From NCBI GenBank assembly GCA_038496675.1, contig CM076668.1, positions 88,966 through 152,965 on the forward strand: a stretch of DNA of 64,000 nucleotides. The letters are read 5' to 3'. Below the pieces are notes generated by a model. It saw only the letters and a program-made list of their open reading frames with translations. It did no database searches and had not been told where the DNA came from. Shown one piece after another: positions 34,805 through 63,007 of the stretch. Numbering within the stretch: the stretch's first letter is position 1; every line of letters begins with the position of its first letter. This DNA is from Rachycentron canadum (taxonomy: Eukaryota > Chordata > Actinopteri > Carangiformes > Rachycentridae). The position numbers were made by a program, and so were the translations under genes.

Positions 34805-35542
34805 GTATTTAAGTAAGTGTTTTTCTGTATTGGTTTGAGTATGATCAAAACGGGGGTGTATGCTTGACAGACACGTGCCGTTGTGCTTGGGTGAAGTTGG
34901 CCTTGAAAAACGAATTGAATCTGTGTAGCCTGGGGCTATATAACTACAAATCGGATGAGTGAGATAACGCCCCTATCAGTTCTGCACCCCGGACATCTGT
35001 CTTAAGTACCATGAGGCTAACGTTTCTCCGGATGTGGGAATGGAAGAGGACAGACGTGGCATCTACGTCATGCAGTTATACACATATTCTATGATATCTG
35101 TGATATCTGATATGTGATTTGATAAGTCCCCTGAATGTGTCTGGGGTGGTAGTTGCTCTTATGGAGGAGGGTGTGACTGTCTGTCTCTTTTATGTAGAGC
35201 TTATGATCTGGCGTGAAAGCCTTTTAAGGGGACACATATGCCTTTTGTGCCTGGGTGAAGAAGTTGGCCTTGAAAATAGAGTTAAATCTGTGTAGCTGCT
35301 GTGACCATGTAACTACAAATGGGATGAGTGAGCGACCACCCCCTCTTATCAATTCTGTACTCTCCCCCTGACCTCTTTCTTAATTTCCCTCAGGAAGCGG
35401 CTAGAGTAGAGTCTTGGGCTCTGTGCATGGACAAGGACAGATATGCGCAGGTACGTACATATTCTATGAAATCTGATTAGTTGTGATTTGATAATTCCCC
35501 TGAATGTGTCTGGGGTGGTAGTTGCTCTTATAGAGGAGGGTG

Positions 35543-36042
35543 NNNNNNNNNNNNNNNNNNNNNNNNNNNNNNNNNNNNNNNNNNNNNNNNNNNNNNNNNN
35601 NNNNNNNNNNNNNNNNNNNNNNNNNNNNNNNNNNNNNNNNNNNNNNNNNNNNNNNNNNNNNNNNNNNNNNNNNNNNNNNNNNNNNNNNNNNNNNNNNNNN
35701 NNNNNNNNNNNNNNNNNNNNNNNNNNNNNNNNNNNNNNNNNNNNNNNNNNNNNNNNNNNNNNNNNNNNNNNNNNNNNNNNNNNNNNNNNNNNNNNNNNNN
35801 NNNNNNNNNNNNNNNNNNNNNNNNNNNNNNNNNNNNNNNNNNNNNNNNNNNNNNNNNNNNNNNNNNNNNNNNNNNNNNNNNNNNNNNNNNNNNNNNNNNN
35901 NNNNNNNNNNNNNNNNNNNNNNNNNNNNNNNNNNNNNNNNNNNNNNNNNNNNNNNNNNNNNNNNNNNNNNNNNNNNNNNNNNNNNNNNNNNNNNNNNNNN
36001 NNNNNNNNNNNNNNNNNNNNNNNNNNNNNNNNNNNNNNNNNN
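35543..36042. other. Assembly gap (500 N)
   Basis: Exactly 500 N, a conventional placeholder, so the true length is unknown. It truncates an MTR exon on its right edge and a Penelope-like copy on its left edge. Frames running across it are meaningless. Confidence 0.99.
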
Positions 36043-53853
<17,811 letters not shown>

Positions 53854-54510
53854 ACTGTGAAGGCTGCCGGGGTCTGCCAGACCGCAGAGGAACCACAGCC
53901 GAGGATCAGCTCCATCATCATCATCTTCATCACTCTTAGAGAAAGTGAAGAAGCTTCTCTCAGATAGTTGAATTCTTCAAAAACATTTTAAAGACATTTT
54001 ACTCCAGTCACTGAAACAGCACAAAATTTTTTTTTTTTTACTTTACATAGAAGTGAAAAGGTGCTTTCTAAAAGTTACTGAGCTCACATCAGGTCCAGGT
54101 GAGTGTGTGACTCACTTCAGGTCACTGCATTCATTCCACAACCATTTCTGCTCAGTGTCATTTAATAGTTGTATGTGGAGGCTATCGTCCTCTTGAACAG
54201 TGACCAGTCTATAATTGATTATGATTGATTACTTCATAAACACATTCAGAACTGTTGCAGGTACTGATAGATTTTTAAATTTGAAATATTCCATTTATTA
54301 AAAAAGTCTTCAGAGATGAAAGCCATGATCCATAAAACATTCCCTCACCTGTTCTGCTGCACTGACCCAGAGCTCTGCAGTTTTCCTCGTCCCCTTCACG
54401 TTCAGGACTGGATCCGGTGTGGACCTGGAGTTCAGGCAGTCTGTCCACATCTCCTCCACATTTTAAAGCCACTTGTCAATGCGCTGCTCACTAATAAAAA
54501 CTACATGTTT
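53854..54510 (+). other. mtr: MTR 3' UTR with candidate polyadenylation signal
   Basis: Sequence after the TAG. A canonical AATAAA at 54493-54498 (ctaataaaaact) is the first I see downstream and would give a 3' UTR of about 650 bases. No EST-type evidence is available, so the end is inferred. Confidence 0.45.
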
Positions 54511-55195
54511 TACTTCAGTTTATTCCTGGTCTCAGTGGAAGTTGTTGATAATGAGCTGTCTCCACAGACGCTGTGTCTCAGCTCAGTCCATGTGGACTTG
54601 GTCTCTCTGAGTCCAGAGCTGCTGTGTGATTGGCTGCCTGGCTGTCTGGCCTCTGAGCTTTGATGTGTGTCTTACAGACATAATTTCAAAATGTGGGACA
54701 CAGTCATATTGATGACTGTTGGCTCTTGTCTGTTGTGTTGTTTTGTACTTGAAAGACTCCACATTGATCTGCAGTGAGAATACAACTGTACCATCATGTG
54801 AGGAGGACTAATTCCTGATGGGGAACCAGACCAGATCAGATCAGACCTGACCTGATTGACAGGAACATATGCTGCTCAGGTTGTCAGCCGTAACCCTGAG
54901 GCTCCTTCAGTTCCTTCTTGTCCTCTTCCTCAGTATGAAACTGGCTCCTCAGCAGCTGTGGACTGTGTTTGGACCACATAATTTCCTGTTCCATGATCCT
55001 GGTTTCCTCACGGGTCAAAGTGAACAGGTCTGATAGAGTCTGGCTCTGGACCAGTTCACCTGTGTCTTACAGTCCTGGTGTGCTGCAGCAGCTGATTTAT
55101 GAACTGTCTTCACTCTTACCTTAACCCTAATACCAGTCTGACTATTAAACTGATCCAAGGCGTCTGACATCATCAGCCTCAGGTCCATGTCATGT

Positions 55196-55436
55196 CCAGC
55201 AGACCAAGTCCAGCTCCCTGTAAATCCAGCAGACTAAATCCAGCTCCCTGTAAATCCAGCAGACTAACTCCAGCTCCCTGTAAATCCAGATCCCTGTAAA
55301 TCCAGCAGACTAACTCCAGCTCCCTGTAAATCCAGCAGACTAAATCCAGATCCCTGTAAATCCAGTAGACTAACTCCAGCTCCCTGTAAATCCAGCAGAC
55401 TAAATCCAGATCCCTGTAAATCCAGCAGATTAAAGG
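55196..55436. repeat. 30-bp minisatellite between MTR and RYR2
   Basis: About eight units of tccagcagactaaatccagc continuing tccctgtaaa, with a/c and c/a variants and two shortened units (atccagatccctgtaa). It lies about 350 bases upstream of the RYR2 start codon. Confidence 0.92.
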
Positions 55437-55539
55437 ATGTAGAACGAACTCACCTGGTCATATTTTCTCAGTTACAAAAATCGTGTTTATTATATTTTCA
55501 TTTTAAGAGAAAAGACGTTATTTCACGAATTGTTTAAAT

Positions 55540-55790
55540 TTCATGGCGCGAACGAGCGTCCATAGCATACCAGTGGAGAGATGTGGATGGCGAGGGGTGC
55601 GCACGCGCAGGCACAGACTCTCCCATACCTGTGCAGCTCCTCCCTCGGTTAGCGCGCGCCAGCCAATGAAAGACGAGCTCTGTAGTGCGCTGTCTTGTAC
55701 TGTCGAACACACACAAACACACACGGACTGACGGACCCAGGTTGTGCTCCACACGCAGACACCACAAGCTGCTCCGTGCGAACGTTGACC
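55540..55790 (+). promoter_or_regulatory. ryr2: CpG-rich RYR2 5' UTR and likely promoter
   Basis: The stretch is dense in CpG (gcgcgaacgagcgtc, gcgcacgcgcaggc, agcgcgcgccagcc), in contrast to the AT-rich flanks, and leads directly to the RYR2 ATG. CpG density continues into intron 1 to about 56240. No TATA box is evident at a useful distance. The transcription start is not defined by sequence alone. Confidence 0.55.
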
Positions 55791-55838
55791 ATGGCTGACG
55801 GCGGAGAGGGCGAGGATGAGATCCAATTCCTGCGGACT
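55791..55838 (+). CDS. ryr2: Ryanodine receptor 2, coding exon 1
   Basis: ATG at 55791, context gaccATGG (good Kozak). The 16 codons read MADGGEGEDEIQFLRT and are followed by GTAAGT, an ideal donor. This is the known N-terminus and exon-1 length of vertebrate RYR2, the calcium-release channel of cardiac and neuronal endoplasmic/sarcoplasmic reticulum. The N-terminal domain that follows (DDEVV...) would start in exon 2, which I do not find by 64000. RYR2 downstream of MTR on the same strand also occurs in human. RYR1 and RYR3 start differently, which supports RYR2; fish have duplicates (ryr2a/ryr2b) that one exon cannot separate. Confidence 0.93.
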
Positions 55839-55916
55839 GTAAGTGCTGCTCCACGGTCTCGAGTCGAGCATCGTCGCGGTGTGGGGTGTCACTGCGGCTT
55901 TCTGCTCGGCGGTGTG

Positions 55917-55921
55917 TGTAT

Positions 55922-55954
<33 letters not shown>

Positions 55955-55955
55955 G
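55917..55955. repeat. (TG)n microsatellite
   Basis: tgtgtatgtgcgtgtgcgtg followed by a pure tg run, about 80 bases after the RYR2 exon 1 donor. Confidence 0.95.
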
Positions 55956-57164
55956 GGGCGGGCAGGGAGTTTACCGCATTAGCCTCAGCTCCTGTAGATA
56001 CAGTCAGGTTGAGGGAGAGTCCTGCTGACAGAGGACTGGAGGGGGGCCATAGGAGTGAGGGTGGTAAGCAGTATACTGGAGCTTGTCATGGCCGGTGTTG
56101 CGGTCATTGTGTCCGGGAGAGGAGGCAGCAGCACGCTGGTGTGTGTTGGGTGGATGCGGGGCGCAGTGCGGTGCAGACAGGCAGCATGAAGCTGCTACGT
56201 CTGCTTCACCTCCAGTCAGCCTGCACACGGGTGTGTGTGTGTGTGTGGGGGTTATGTTAATCATAATAAAGTCATACTGTATTAGAGAGGAGAGAGGGTG
56301 TTGCTTTGCCGATAGTCACGTGAAAAATAACACGTGAATTCACTGCATCTGAGCAGCTCAGTACTTTGAGGGGAGGAGGTGGGGGCAGAGGAATTCACTG
56401 TAACGTCCTCACATATCTACATAAATATGAACTTGTGTGACGTCATCTAAAGCCTTGTCCTGGCCCAGGTGATCACTGATGCTGCTCTTCTTGTTGTCCT
56501 CCCTCTGACAGAACATGACTGCAGTGACTGGAAGCTGCAGAAGCTTAAACAGCTGCTCTCATCATTTCACATGGAGTGATTATATGATATGGAAGGACTC
56601 AATCATAGAGATAAACCCATGACGTTTCTTTTCACGCATTGTTTTGGTTTGGTCTTAGTTCCTGTGAGGCAGCATCGAGCTGGTGTTATAGTGTTATAGC
56701 TACTAAAAACCTGCTCCCATTACCTTTACAAGGCAAAAGAAGTGATGAACATTAATGTTGCTCTGGGTCAGTTTTTTCCCCCTTAATCATCATCAGGATT
56801 TGCTCTGTTGTCTGTTGTTTCTTCCTAAAAACAGAATCAAACCATGATTTGTGTTGTTGCACAGATGAGTGAATTTGTACCAGGTGACTATGACATGGCT
56901 CTTACTAAACATGTTCACTGCTCACATGGAAACATGGGGATGTGGAGAGGCAGCCATATCCTCTCAGTAGAAATCAACACATAGCTGCACTGGACTGTTG
57001 TGCTGCTGAGCCTGAAGCCAAAGCTCTGGGTTTACATTCCACTGCTCACTAATGGTGATGAGCTGTGGGCACAGAGTGAAACAAAGACACTGATCTACTG
57101 CAAATGACTTTCCCTCACAGGGAGTCTGTGCTCAGACATTCAGATTAGGTCCTGCCTCTTTTTT

Positions 57165-57395
57165 CATATGCTGATACTTGAGTTTGATCAGGATGCTCTC
57201 AGCTGACTCCCTCTGGGATGTCCAGCTGGGAGAGGCATGCCCAGAACATATGGAGAGTGTAGATATCCAGCATAGCCGTGGAGCACCTTGGTGGATGTGG
57301 CTGTGGAGAAGGATGTCTGGCCTCTCTGTGCAGTCTATAGCCTGCAGCACCCAGACCCAGAGAAACAACTGAGAATGGATAGAGGGCATTTGGAA
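57165..57395 (+). mobile_element. Decayed LINE 3'-terminal segment
   Basis: Words such as ctctgggatgtccagctggg, gtggctgtggagaaggatgt and ctggcctctctgtgcagtct, then cagcacccagacccagagaa and a final gaatggata, follow the order of a very common fish LINE end (GAGGA...GACGTGGC...GAGAGGGACGTCTGGGC...GACCCGG...ATGGATGGAT). Heavily mutated, so the family is uncertain. Confidence 0.4.
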
Positions 57396-58286
57396 ACCAG
57401 TTTTCTCCCTTCTTTGTTTCTTTAATTTGATTTGGGATCAACGTCAGTCACCAGTTTGATCACTGAGGAAACACTGAGCCCTGTTCATGAGCACAGAAAG
57501 TGACTTCTCTTCTGATATTATCTACATGGATCACATACTGAAGAAGGGAAATGTGGAGCTTTGCTGCTTTAAATCTTTGAAAATCATTTGAGCAATGTTC
57601 AGGCAGAAAAACTCTCATAGTAAAACAATAAATTGAGACAATCTACAGAGATATAAAACATCTTTATAGTATTAATACTAAAGATGGTGTTAAAGTTAGT
57701 TCAAGCCAGATATTTCTAAGTTGCTGTGGAAGATTGTCCATGTTGTGAATCAGGGCTGCACCATATGCAAAAACACAGATATTGTGATCTACTGTGGGAT
57801 GGTCATTTTTATTTTCACTCAAAAAAGAAATCTAAAACGGATGATGTGAGTGGGCGACTGAGTGAGTGGGTGGTCATAACTCCAATTGTGGACCAAGAAA
57901 CAAATGAAGCCATGTTTTGGACAAACCTTGACCTCTTAGAGAAGAGACCAGTAGCATTGCCCTGTCTGAATCTACTGTGTTCGTGGACCAGCAGCTAGTG
58001 ATCAGAGGCTGTATGCTCTCACATCCTCTCTGAGGCATCATTTTCAGCAAACTGCTGAAAGCACAGCACAGCACAGTCTGTCTTTAACTGATGTGTTTTA
58101 GCAGCAGAGCAGCAGCTTGGAAGTTAACGTGAGCTTTATGATAATCCCAATGTGGCAAGTGCAATGTCGAAATCACAGGAACTGTAATTTTTGGTAAAAT
58201 GTGTCACAACATTGTTGTTTATTGTGACATGGTGGTATCATGCAGTCACTGCAGATTTATTGGCTGCACATCCATGATGTGAATCT

Positions 58287-59110
58287 CTACCACTTCTCAT
58301 TTGGGTACAGTGAACTCATCGTCAAGAAACCATTTTGAGATGATTTAGGCTTTGTGACATGGCATGTTATCCTGCTGGAAGCAGCATCAGAAGATGGATA
58401 CACTGTGGTCATAAAGGGATGGACATGATCAGTAACAGTACTCAGGTCGGCTGTGGCGTTTGAATGGTACTCAATTGGTACTAAGGGGCCCAAAGTGTGC
58501 AAAGAATATATTCCCCACAGCATCACACCACCTCCAGCAGCCTGAACCATTGATACAAGGCAAGAAGGATCTGTTCTTTTATGTCATTCTGACCAATGTC
58601 GCAGCAGAAATCGAGACTATTCAGACCAGACAATGTTTTGCTAATCTTCTATTGTCTTATTTAGATGAGCCTGTGCGCATTGAAGCCTCAAGTTTCCTGT
58701 TCTTAGCTGACAGGAAGTGGCACCTGATGGTCTTCTACTGCTGTAGCCAATCCGCTTCAAGGTGTTGTATGTTTAGAGATGCTTTTCTGTGTTACAACCT
58801 TGGTTGTAATGAGTGGTTATTTGAGTTACTTTTGCTTTTCTATTAGCTTGAACCAGTCTGGCCGTTATCCTCTTATCTTTGGCATCATCAAGGCATTTTG
58901 CTCAGAGAACACCTGCTCACTGGATATTTTCTCTGTGAACCATAGTGATGGTTGTGTGTGAAAATCCCAGTAGATCAGCAGTTTATGAAATACTCGGACC
59001 AGCCTGGCTCCAACAACCACACCACCTTCAAACTAACTTAAATCACCTTTCTTCCATCCTGATGCTCAGTCTGAACTTGTTAAACTTGTCTTATTGCCTT
59101 GTCCACCCAG
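58287..59110 (-). pseudogene. Tc1/mariner-type transposon remnant
   Basis: Minus frame 58550-58287 reads MVQAAGGGVMLWGIYSLHTL, then GPLVPIEY, DHVHPFMTTVYPSSDA, matching the transposase block around the Gly-rich stretch and the region before the last catalytic residue. It breaks up after TVYPSSDA. The following DNA to about 59110 (gatcagcagtttatgaaata, ctcggaccagcctggctcca, cttaaatcacctttcttcc) is the known-looking non-coding end of this fish repeat. Same family as 52080-52670. Confidence 0.65.
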
Positions 59111-59746
59111 ATCAGATGATGCTATAGAGGACTGACTGTGCCGGGGTCCTGGGTCAAGTATGCATATTTCAACAGGATTAGGGTCTTTAGTTCTGTCATA
59201 TCTGGTCAATGTGCTGTGCTGCTGCAGTAGTAGAGGTGTCAGTACAGAGTGACAGTGACAGCTGAAGTGGAGGACACACGCCCTTCAGAACATCTGGCCG
59301 CTGCATGACACAGGATGTGAGGCCACTTCACACACACTGAACCCAGCCGAGCCTCCACAGCGCTGCTTCATTTTATGCTTCATTAGATGCAAAGGATTAA
59401 TGTCTGCTAATACGCTGCACCTTCACCACAGTCAAATGGCATAGGCAGGCACAGAAGCACAACACAGTAGCAGAGCAATACTCATTCAAGAGCTCAGTAC
59501 AACAAAATGTGACCCTTGAAAGAGGATCCTATTGACAAGTTCAAAGAAAAAAACTGGTGACAAAAACAAAATATGACATGATAATAAAAAAGTCTAACAA
59601 AAGACAGATGTCACATATACCCACAACAGCAACAACACAGTACCAAAATAATAGTAATAATAATAATAGAAATCTCAAAATAAAATACAGATGTGTAGAA
59701 ATGAAGAGCTATGTTGGTACTATAAATGTCATTCCAATCTCAGGTG

Positions 59747-61463
59747 TATAGCCCATTTTTATAAACAGTTTGTCTCAAAGGGCTTTACATAGCATCATAA
59801 CAACATCCTCTGCCCTTAGACCCTCACATCGACTGAGGAAAAACTCAAAACAAAAAACCCTTTTAACAGGGAAAAAAGAGAAACCTCATGGTGAGCAACA
59901 GAGGAGGGATCCCTCCCCCAGGACGGGCAGACGTGCAATAGATGTTGTATACAGACAAGAAAACGGGTAACAATACAGAATATGCACAGCATGGAAATGG
60001 TGTGCAGGAGTTAATGAAGGCAGTTTTTGGTGGGAGGGAAGGCAGGGAGAGTCAGGCAGCTTAATGGGGGTAATGGGTGGTAGACTGGTTCCTGGGAGCG
60101 AAGGGCAGATCGGTTTAACAGCAGGGGTAAAAGGGGAGGAGGGTGATGCAGGGGGCGGTTGGTGGAGAGAGATGGAGCTTCGGTGGGTCTGTGGAAACAC
60201 AAATAGAGACAGAGTGAGACACCAAGGCCAAACAACAAGGTGCAGTAGATAGTGAAAATGATAATTTAAAGTGTGGGAGAGGAGAGGAGAGGAGAGGAGA
60301 GGAGAAAGCTCTATGTAACCTGATGTGTCCCCCAGCGCTCTAAGCCTATAGCAGCATCAAAATGGTTCAGAGCTACCTGAACCGGCCCTAACTAAACGCT
60401 CTGTCGTAGAGGAAGGTTTAAGCCTAGTCTTAAATGTAGTGAGAGTGTCTGCCTCTCTGAGGAGCCCAATAACTGAAGGCTCTACGTCAGAGTCTGTTTT
60501 TAAAGATACTGGGAGTCACTAACAGACCTGCATGCAGGGAGTGAAGTGCTCTGGAAGGATAATAAGAGACTATGAGGTCTTTCAAATAAGATGGAGCTTT
60601 TTCATCAAGAGCTTTATAAGTCAGCAGAAGGATTTTGAAGTCTACTCGATAACCCACAGGAAGCCAATGGAGGGAAGCTAAAGTGGGAGAGATGTGTTCT
60701 CTTTTACTAACTCCTGTCAATATCCTTGCTGCAGCATTCTGGACTAACTGCAGACTCTTTAGAGAGTTTTTCGGACATCCTGACAACAGAGAGTTACAGT
60801 AGTCCAGCCTAGAGGTGATAAATGCATGGACTACTTTCTCAGCATCACTCTGAGAGAGGATATTCCTAATCTTGGCTATGCTGCGCAGGTGAAAAAAGGC
60901 AGTCCTAGTCACGTGTTTTATGTGTGAGCTGAATGAAAGGTCTTGGTCAAATATTACTCCAAGATTCCTGCGGTCATACTAGAGTTCAGGGTGATGCCAT
61001 CCAGATAAGCAATCTGCAAAGAGAAGGTGTCCCTGAGATGTTTAGTTCCAAACACAATGACCCCTGTTTTATCTGAGTTTAATCGAAGGAAGTTAGAGGA
61101 CATCCAGGATTTGATGTCTTTTAGGCAGTCTTGCAGATTAATGAGGCGGCTTTTATCATCTGGTTCTATCGATAAGTAGAGCTGGGTATCATCTGTGTAG
61201 CAGTGGAAGTCGATTGAGTGTTTCCGGATTATATCGCCTAATGGGAGTATGTAAAGAATTAAAATGAATTGGCCCTAAAACTGAGCCCTGTGGTACGCCA
61301 TACGTAACTCTGCTGTACTCTGAATTGTCATTGTTAACACTAACAAACTGAAACCTATCGGATAAGTATGATTTTAACCATTTTAGGGCAGAGCCTTTAA
61401 TCCCGATTTCATGTTCTAGTCTCTGCAGCAGAATGCTGTGGTCAATGGGCAGAATGCTGTGGT
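59747..61463 (-). mobile_element. L2-type LINE copy 4, 5'-truncated, in RYR2 intron 1
   Basis: From the 3' end (tatagcccatttttataaac) through 3' UTR, a gagag microsatellite (about 60282-60306) and the RT C-terminal domain up to motif A/B sequence near 61445. It lacks the gcaaggcaag tail of copies 1 and 3. At the 5' edge the words gcagaatgctgtggtcaa occur twice (about 61429 and 61449), a small duplication at the truncation point. Confidence 0.87.
60487..60912 (-). pseudogene. L2 RT C-terminal domain, truncated
   Basis: 141-codon minus frame with HLRSIAKIRNILSQSDAEKV, LDYCNSLLSGCPKNSLKSLQ, RILTGVSKREHISP and LHWLPVGYRVDF, ending at TPSIFKNRL where a mutation (TDSDVEP-like reading) and a deletion near 60460 remove the LLWNQLSPWV block. 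The upstream RT is interrupted by a frameshift near 60970. Confidence 0.8.
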
Positions 61464-62742
61464 CAACAAATTAGGTTATTGCCTTGTGTTAATCAGGCAT
61501 CAATTTCTTACACTTTTAGTCTATCTCTATTTCTATCTATTTCCCAATAAGTTAGCCTCTTTAAAACCACTCTTGATGCCATTTCATGGATTCATTCTTG
61601 AATTCTCAGTCTGTGTGTCCTCCAGTAAAAAGTAGCAAATTGCTCGTTGAAAGATACTCCTCTTCATCAGTGTGGTCAAGTCTCAGCTTCAGATTAGAAA
61701 TCTGAGGAAAGAGGTGATTCTGTCCATCACACGTTTTATCTTTTTCCAAAAGTCTATTACTTAGTGACATTCACAGATACAATACAGGATTTCTTTAACA
61801 TTCATTACACTTAGGAAAATGTGTCTGGTGTACATGTGCAAGAGCCAATCATATTGCAGTAGCTGGCTGAGAATTAATCTTTATCATCTTTACTGATTGT
61901 TGAAAGATCCCTCCTCTGGGCTTCTAGTTTTCCACCTGGGACCCTTGAAGTCTGGAACAGTCTTTTCTGGAACAGTCCTTCGTCACGGAGAGGGTTGAAA
62001 TGTCACAAAGGACAACATAATCTTTTGACACGTCTGTAGAGATTGCTGGGTTTCCTCGGGAGTTAGATGTCTAAAATGAAGAGGAGGGACAGAAGGCACC
62101 CAACCCCTCAGAGAAAGGCTGTGGGTGCCATGTTATTGGTGAGGACCTCAGCTGTTGTTCTGTTGGTATGAGATGGATACAGCCAATGAACACTATTCTC
62201 TTTTCTAGACAGGTTTCTGACAGGTCTTTCTGACTGTTATTACCCTCCTAACCTGATGATGCCCTGTCTATCCCACATGAACCCCTTCTCCTCCTCATCC
62301 ATTATGTTATAGAGTAACCCCTCCAGCCACCTTGCAAGCATCTTGCTAAGAATTGTTGTGCCTTAGGTTAGGAGACTGGACACATATTCTCACAGCTGAT
62401 ATGTGGTTTTATTTCTGTAGGTTTGTTGACATTCTCAGTAGGATACTAGTAGTTGCAGGGGACAGACATACAATATTGACAGTATACTTAAGTATCAAAC
62501 ATCAGAATTCCATAATTAGGAAGAAAGAAATGGTTCAGAAGAAGTTGGGCTGGGTGATATAAAAATAAAGTCCCTTTCATGTTTCATAAAGACAGATTGA
62601 GCAAAATTAATAAAAGATCTGCACCACCTACAGGCTGGAAATAAAGGTGATCACTTTTATCTATGTGCTGCTGCAACTAGACACGAATCTCATGCTGTGA
62701 CAATAATCATAATGGTGGTGAGGCTCAGTGCATAGGAAGATC

Positions 62743-62790
62743 TCTCTCTCTCTCTTTCTCTTTTTTTTTCTCTTTCTGTCTGTCTGTGAT
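62743..62790. repeat. (CT)n-rich microsatellite
   Basis: ctctctctctctctttctct followed by a T run and tctgtctgtctgtg. Confidence 0.9.
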
Positions 62791-62958
62791 TCAGTCAGTC
62801 AGTGACCCCTGAAGTCAGGTCACACATGTAAACTGTCTATTAAAAATTGTATTGAAGTCTATAGGAAAATGACCCTTCTTCTGACATGATTTATTAGCTT
62901 AGTAGATGTGTGTTTTCTAGTTTCAAGCCTAGACCATAAAGCATGATGGCATCATGCA

Positions 62959-63007
62959 GTAGACACACCTCTTAATGCATAGGGTATGCATTAAGAGGTG
63001 TGTCTAC
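62959..63007. repeat. Perfect 23-bp hairpin with GGG loop
   Basis: The left arm 62959-62981 (gtagacacacctcttaatgc then ata) and the right arm 62985-63007 are exact reverse complements with loop GGG at 62982-62984. It sits in otherwise plain intron sequence and could be a MITE core or a folded RNA; no longer terminal repeats were found. Confidence 0.92.

Larger units (their letters stand above)
32734..35542 (-). mobile_element. Penelope-like retroelement fragments, about five partial copies
   Basis: On the minus strand the region repeatedly encodes the part of a Penelope-like element after the RT palm: FLDTHIFFHNHTDH, LATKVNLKK, then a run into TFRGLIKSQLIRFHRICT and FLREIKKEV. The DNA word gataagtcccctgaatgtg, or a close variant, occurs near 33132, 33692, 34382, 35120 and 35491, each followed by gaggagggtgtg. 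A GIY-YIG-like piece lies at 32704-32904. Every copy is truncated and frameshifted. The assignment rests on the layout, RT end then GIY-YIG; sequence similarity could not be searched. Confidence 0.65.

Noticed and set aside
55695..56337. Several overlapping frames around RYR2 exon 1
   Set aside because: They result from CpG-rich composition. Only the MADGGEGEDEIQFLRT frame has family support and a proper splice donor.
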